Shown one piece after another: positions 60,780-64,000 of a stretch of 64,000 nt of DNA. A model generated the notes under the pieces. The model searched no databases and had not been told where the DNA came from. It saw only the letters and a program-made list of their open reading frames with translations. Position 1 is the first letter of the stretch, and the number at the start of each line of letters is the position of its first letter. The translations under genes were made by a program, and so were the position numbers. The DNA comes from Pseudoips prasinana (taxonomy: Eukaryota > Arthropoda > Insecta > Lepidoptera > Nolidae): the NCBI GenBank assembly GCA_951640165.1, contig OX621247.1, forward strand, positions 34,570,001 through 34,634,000, given 5' to 3'.

Positions 60780-63689
60780 GAGTACGTTTTCGGTAACCTA
60801 ACTACTTTAAGATTCAATAATTTAAGCATATTTTATCAAAATTGTAGAGGCTTAAGAACCAAAACTAAGACTTTCTTTTGTAACCTGAGCTGTATGAATT
60901 ATGATGTCATAATTTTAACTGAAACTTGGCTGAATAGTGGTATACAAAGTAGTGAACTTTTTGACAATAGGTATGTTGTCTATAGAAGAGATAGGGAGAC
61001 CGCTGGTTTTCATGCTCATAAGGATGGAGGTGGTGTTTTGATTGCGATATCAAAAAGAATCAACTCGAAACGAATTAACAATTGGCAATGTAAATGTGAA
61101 GACCTCTGGGTCACCCTTGACGTCTCAACCAGTCACGCATCACGACAACTTGCTCTATGTGCAGTATATCTTCCTCCACCAGTGTCTCTTTCAATGCTCG
61201 AACACTTCATTGAAAGCTGTAATAACGTCTTTGAGTCTAGTACTATACCTATCTGTATAATTGGGGACTTTAATTTAAGCAAAATTAACTGGACTTCGGG
61301 GAGCGTTAACAATTCGCTCCCTATCATATGTTCAAGGTTACTAGAATTTGTCCATATTAGTAAACTCACTCAGTATAATTCAGTTAAAAACTACTCAGAG
61401 CGCACCTTAGATCTCGTTTTAAGTACAATACCTTCATGTACTGTAGCTGAAGCTAACTGCTATTTAAGCACCGTTGATAAATTACATCCTCCTCTTGACA
61501 TAAATCTGTCATTAGTGAAAGAAAATAATTTCGCATATAATAAGCTTAAAATGAGAAAAAACTTTTATAAAGCCAACTACGAACAAATTAAAAGCTATTT
61601 AAACGAACTTGACTGGCATCAACTATTTGCGAATAGTAATAACGTAGATAGCATGTTGAAGGTGTTTTATGAAAAGTTAGAGTTTGCAATAAATAAATTC
61701 GTACCAAATTGTAAGCCCATGAACCGCCGTTACCCTCCATGGTTCAATACAGCACTTATAAAAACTCTAAAGGAAAAAAATCGTTTAAGAATGCGATACA
61801 AAAAATATAAAAACCCGCTAGATGAACTAGAACTTAAATTGGTTACAAAACGATGTGAAAATTTAGCTAAAATCCAATACAGTCACTATATGCAAACTTT
61901 AGAAACAGAAATGAAAGTAAATCCCAAGCTATTCTGGACTCATGTAAAGGCTAAACGCGGAGGATGTAGTGCTTATCCGTTAATTATGACTGATGGGCAA
62001 ACTACAACATCTGAGGGTACGACTATCTGTGAACTTTTCGGTAAATATTTCTCATCCGTCTACACCACTGATAGTCGACATGATACCGAATTCCAGAGCA
62101 ACTCAACATTTTTTCAGTCTTTAGGAATTAATAGCCAGTCCCTGACAATTCCTGAATTAAATTCGGATAGCTTACTTGCAAAGCTGCAGTCACTTAACAT
62201 AAGGAAAGGAGCAGGTCCCGATGACATACCACCTCTTTTTATAGCTAACTCTGCACCGGCACTGGTTGCTCCGCTACTAATGATATACAAACTATCATTA
62301 ACCACAGGAACATTCCCCATAGAGTGGAAAAAGGCCAAACTTATTCCAGTGCACAAGTCTGAGAAAAAAGACCTTATTTCTAATTACCGGCCCATTGCGA
62401 TTCTGTCCACTTTTGCTAAGGTTTTCGAGTCGATAATTTGTCCACACATCCAACGTCACTTTAGACTCTATCTCAGTGACCACCAACACGGTTTTGTTTC
62501 ATCCAGGTCCACAACTACCAATTTACTGTCCTTTTCAGAATCCTTGGTGGAATCCGTAGATTCTAATAAACAATTTGACGTATTGTACACCGACTTCAGT
62601 AAGGCGTTCGATAAATTTTCTCACTCCATCCTAATAAAAAAATTAGCTCTGTATGGCATATCGGGACACTTATTGAAATGGCTGAAATCATATTTAACGA
62701 GGCGTCAATTCTATGTCGTCATAAACGGCTTCAGATCGACAATGAACTATAGTATGACCTCCGGTGCCCCCCAAGGCTCTCATTTGGCTCCTATATTATT
62801 TAATATCTTTATAAACGACCTTCCCCTTTGCCTTCACTCTTCGGAGTGTTTTTTATATGCGGATGACTTAAAATTCGCCAGAACAATTGAGTCATCACGT
62901 GATATCGAGCTCCTACAAGAAGATCTAAACCGAGTAATAGAATGGTGTGAGAACAATAAAATGGATCTAAACTTGAAAAAATGTTATCACATGACTTTTT
63001 CGAGGAAATCTAACGCCATTTGTTCAGAATATTTTATAAAAAACGAAAAAATTCAAGAAGTTGATACAATTAGGGACCTGGGAGTTTTATTTGATAAAAA
63101 AATTACTTTTTTACCCCATATCGAAAACATTATTAAAAAGGCATCGAAAACTCTTGGTTTTGTGATACGGTACACCAAAGACTTTAAAAAGATTGGCACT
63201 AGAATAATGCTGTATAATAGCCTTGTACGAAGCATCCTGGAGTATTGCAGTGTTGTATGGAGGCCGCACTATGCCACACATAGGCTCCTCTTAGAAAGAG
63301 TCCAAAAACGGTTTTTATGGCACCTGGCATTTTCAAAGGGGAAAAGTAAACAACTGCCTTCATATACCGCCCGCTTGCAGTACTTCAGGATTTATTCCCT
63401 AAATACGCGATCAGAAATTTTAGACGCCTTATTTCTCCACAAACTGCTAAGAGGCAAAATTGATTGCCCAAATATATTATGCATGGTTAAATTTCGAGTC
63501 CCAGTCCGATATCCACGATACCGTATCACTCCATTATATGCTCCCTTGCGTAGAACGGTTTTAGGCGCGAACTCACCAATTCCACGTTTATGCAAATTGC
63601 TAAATAGCTACAGTGACCTCTTTGACATACACCATGACAGCATTAAAAAATTAACGAGTATAATAAAAGGAAATCCTCGTATAGGTTAA
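60780..63689 (+). CDS. LINE ORF2, endonuclease and reverse transcriptase
   Basis: Open for 969 codons from just after TAA at 60777-60779. The first ATG (60894) gives 931 residues but lies after the first endonuclease motif (SIFYQNCRGLRTKT), so the native start is either upstream and non-AUG, or lost. Endonuclease: ILTETWLNSG, CIIGDFNLSKINW, STVDKLHPPLD. RT: NYRPIAILSTFAKVFES, HQHGFVSSRSTTTN, YTDFSKAFDKF, SGAPQGSHLAPILFNIFIND, CFLYADDLKFA (catalytic Asp pair). The C-terminal part has SILEYCSVVWRPH. The protein nicks the target and primes cDNA synthesis there. KFSHSILIKKL contains Phe where His or Ala is common after AFDK; otherwise nothing is missing. Confidence 0.9.
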   Translation, partial: EYVFGNLTTLRFNNLSIFYQNCRGLRTKTKTFFCNLSCMNYDVIILTETWLNSGIQSSELFDNRYVVYRRDRETAGFHAHKDGGGVLIAISKRINSKRINNWQCKCEDLWVTLDVSTSHASRQLALCAVYLPPPVSLSMLEHFIESCNNVFESSTIPICIIGDFNLSKINWTSGSVNNSLPIICSRLLEFVHISKLTQYNSVKNYSERTLDLVLSTIPSCTVAEANCYLSTVDKLHPPLDINLSLVKENNFAYNKLKMRKNFYKANYEQIKSYLNELDWHQLFANSNNVDSMLKVFYEKLEFAINKFVPNCKPMNRRYPPWFNTALIKTLKEKNRLRMRYKKYKNPLDELELKLVTKRCENLAKIQYSHYMQTLETEMKVNPKLFWTHVKAKRGGCSAYPLIMTDGQTTTSEGTTICELFGKYFSSVYTTDSRHDTEFQSNSTFFQSLGINSQSLTIPELNSDSLLAKLQSLNIRKGAGPDDIPPLFIANSAPALVAPLLMIYKLSLTTGTFPIEWKKAKLIPVHKSEKKDLISNYRPIAILSTFAKVFESIICPHIQRHFRLYLSDHQHGFVSSRSTTTNLLSFSESLVESVDSNKQFDVLYTDFSKAFDKFSHSILIKKLALYGISGHLLKWLKSYLTRRQFYVVINGFRSTMNYSMTSGAPQGSHLAPILFNIFINDLPLCLHSSECFLYADDLKFARTIESSRDIELLQEDLNRVIEWCENNKMDLNLKKCYHMTFSRKSNAICSEYFIKNEKIQEVDTIRDLGVLFDKKITFLPHIENIIKKASKTLGFVIRYTKDFKKIGTRIMLYNSLVRSILEYCSVVWRPHYATHRLLLERVQKRFLWHLAFSKGKSKQLPSYTARLQYFRIYSLNTRSEILDALFLHKLLRGKIDCPNILCMVKFRVPVRYPRYRITPLYAPLRRTVLGANSPIPRLCKLLNSYSDLFDIHHDSIKKLTSIIKGNPRIG

Positions 63690-63893
63690 AGCTAGCTTAA
63701 GAAAGTCATGGTTCACCAGTTATACTAATTCACAATTTTTAAATTTTAATTCAATTGAAACTAATTTATTTTGTACCGTTATAATTTAATTTAATTCTCA
63801 TTTATTGTACGCCATCTTATTATATTATTTATTAACTTAATTGATTAATTATTCATTTTCTATCATAATTTTAATTTTTACAGTTTATGTTTG

Positions 63894-63924
<31 letters not shown>

Positions 63925-64000
63925 GTATATACACACATAAAATAATTATTACATATTTAACTATAATTTATGCAAGTGGTGTTAGTCTGTAAGTAATTGT
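63690..64000 (+). other. LINE 3' UTR and flank
   Basis: AT-rich, with ATATATGTATATA microsatellite at 63893-63930. The LINE end is somewhere here or beyond the edge. Confidence 0.55.

Larger units (their letters stand above)
59520..64000 (+). mobile_element. Jockey-superfamily LINE, apparently intact, 3' end at or beyond window edge
   Basis: 5' UTR, ORF1 (59848-60747), ORF2 (60780-63689) and an AT-rich 3' UTR with TATATATGTATATA microsatellite (63893-63930). No stop or frameshift is visible in either ORF. The 3' tail is not reached for certain, so target duplications cannot be checked. Confidence 0.82.

Overview
The window reads as AT-rich nuclear DNA of an insect, most likely a moth or butterfly. 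That placement is an inference from four things: tRNA-derived SINEs and non-autonomous Helitrons of the kind common in Lepidoptera, telomere-type CCTAA/TTAGG repeats joined to an R1-clade retrotransposon fragment, PIF/Harbinger, piggyBac and mariner insertions, and one host exon whose protein is a D2-like dopamine receptor (Dop2R). That exon (about 15898-16485, + strand, with a clear splice acceptor and donor) is the only host coding sequence I can support. It holds the glycosylated N-terminus, TM1 and TM2, so much of the rest of the window is probably intron of a large gene.

Almost everything else is mobile DNA. Left part (1-15 kb): a truncated mariner at the edge; an almost complete RTE retrotransposon (4137-7310) interrupted only by two TGA codons and sitting inside an older repeat; a nest of SINE in piggyBac MITE in Helitron (8802-9666); a PIF/Harbinger element (10516-11450); and LINE relics. 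Middle (17-36 kb): a decayed Jockey-superfamily LINE on the minus strand (17.0-21.4 kb); a 5.3-kb unit made of two almost identical Penelope-like elements in head-to-head orientation, flanked by one 13-bp target duplication (28867-34149), both copies keeping RT and GIY-YIG coding sequence; and a structurally complete mariner with an open transposase frame (35278-36559).

Right part (36-58 kb): a mosaic of short elements, namely five copies of a TA-flanked MITE, several Helitron ends, RTE-derived short elements, a Helitron helicase relic, a 3 x 121-126 bp tandem repeat, a fragment of a TRAS/SART/R1-like telomere retrotransposon between CCTAA repeats and palindromic blocks, and two inverted PIF/Harbinger elements, one of which carries a MADF-domain relic. 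The window ends (about 59.5-64 kb) in a Jockey-superfamily LINE with intact ORF1 (coiled coil plus FP-like domain) and an open ORF2 (endonuclease plus RT), preceded by a 5'-truncated LINE tail.

Functionally there is no operon-like logic. Autonomous elements (mariner, the Penelope pair, the 3'-end LINE and, formerly, the RTE and a Helitron) stand beside short derivatives that probably depend on such enzymes. Family names come from motif recognition by eye, and boundaries without a stated target duplication are approximate.
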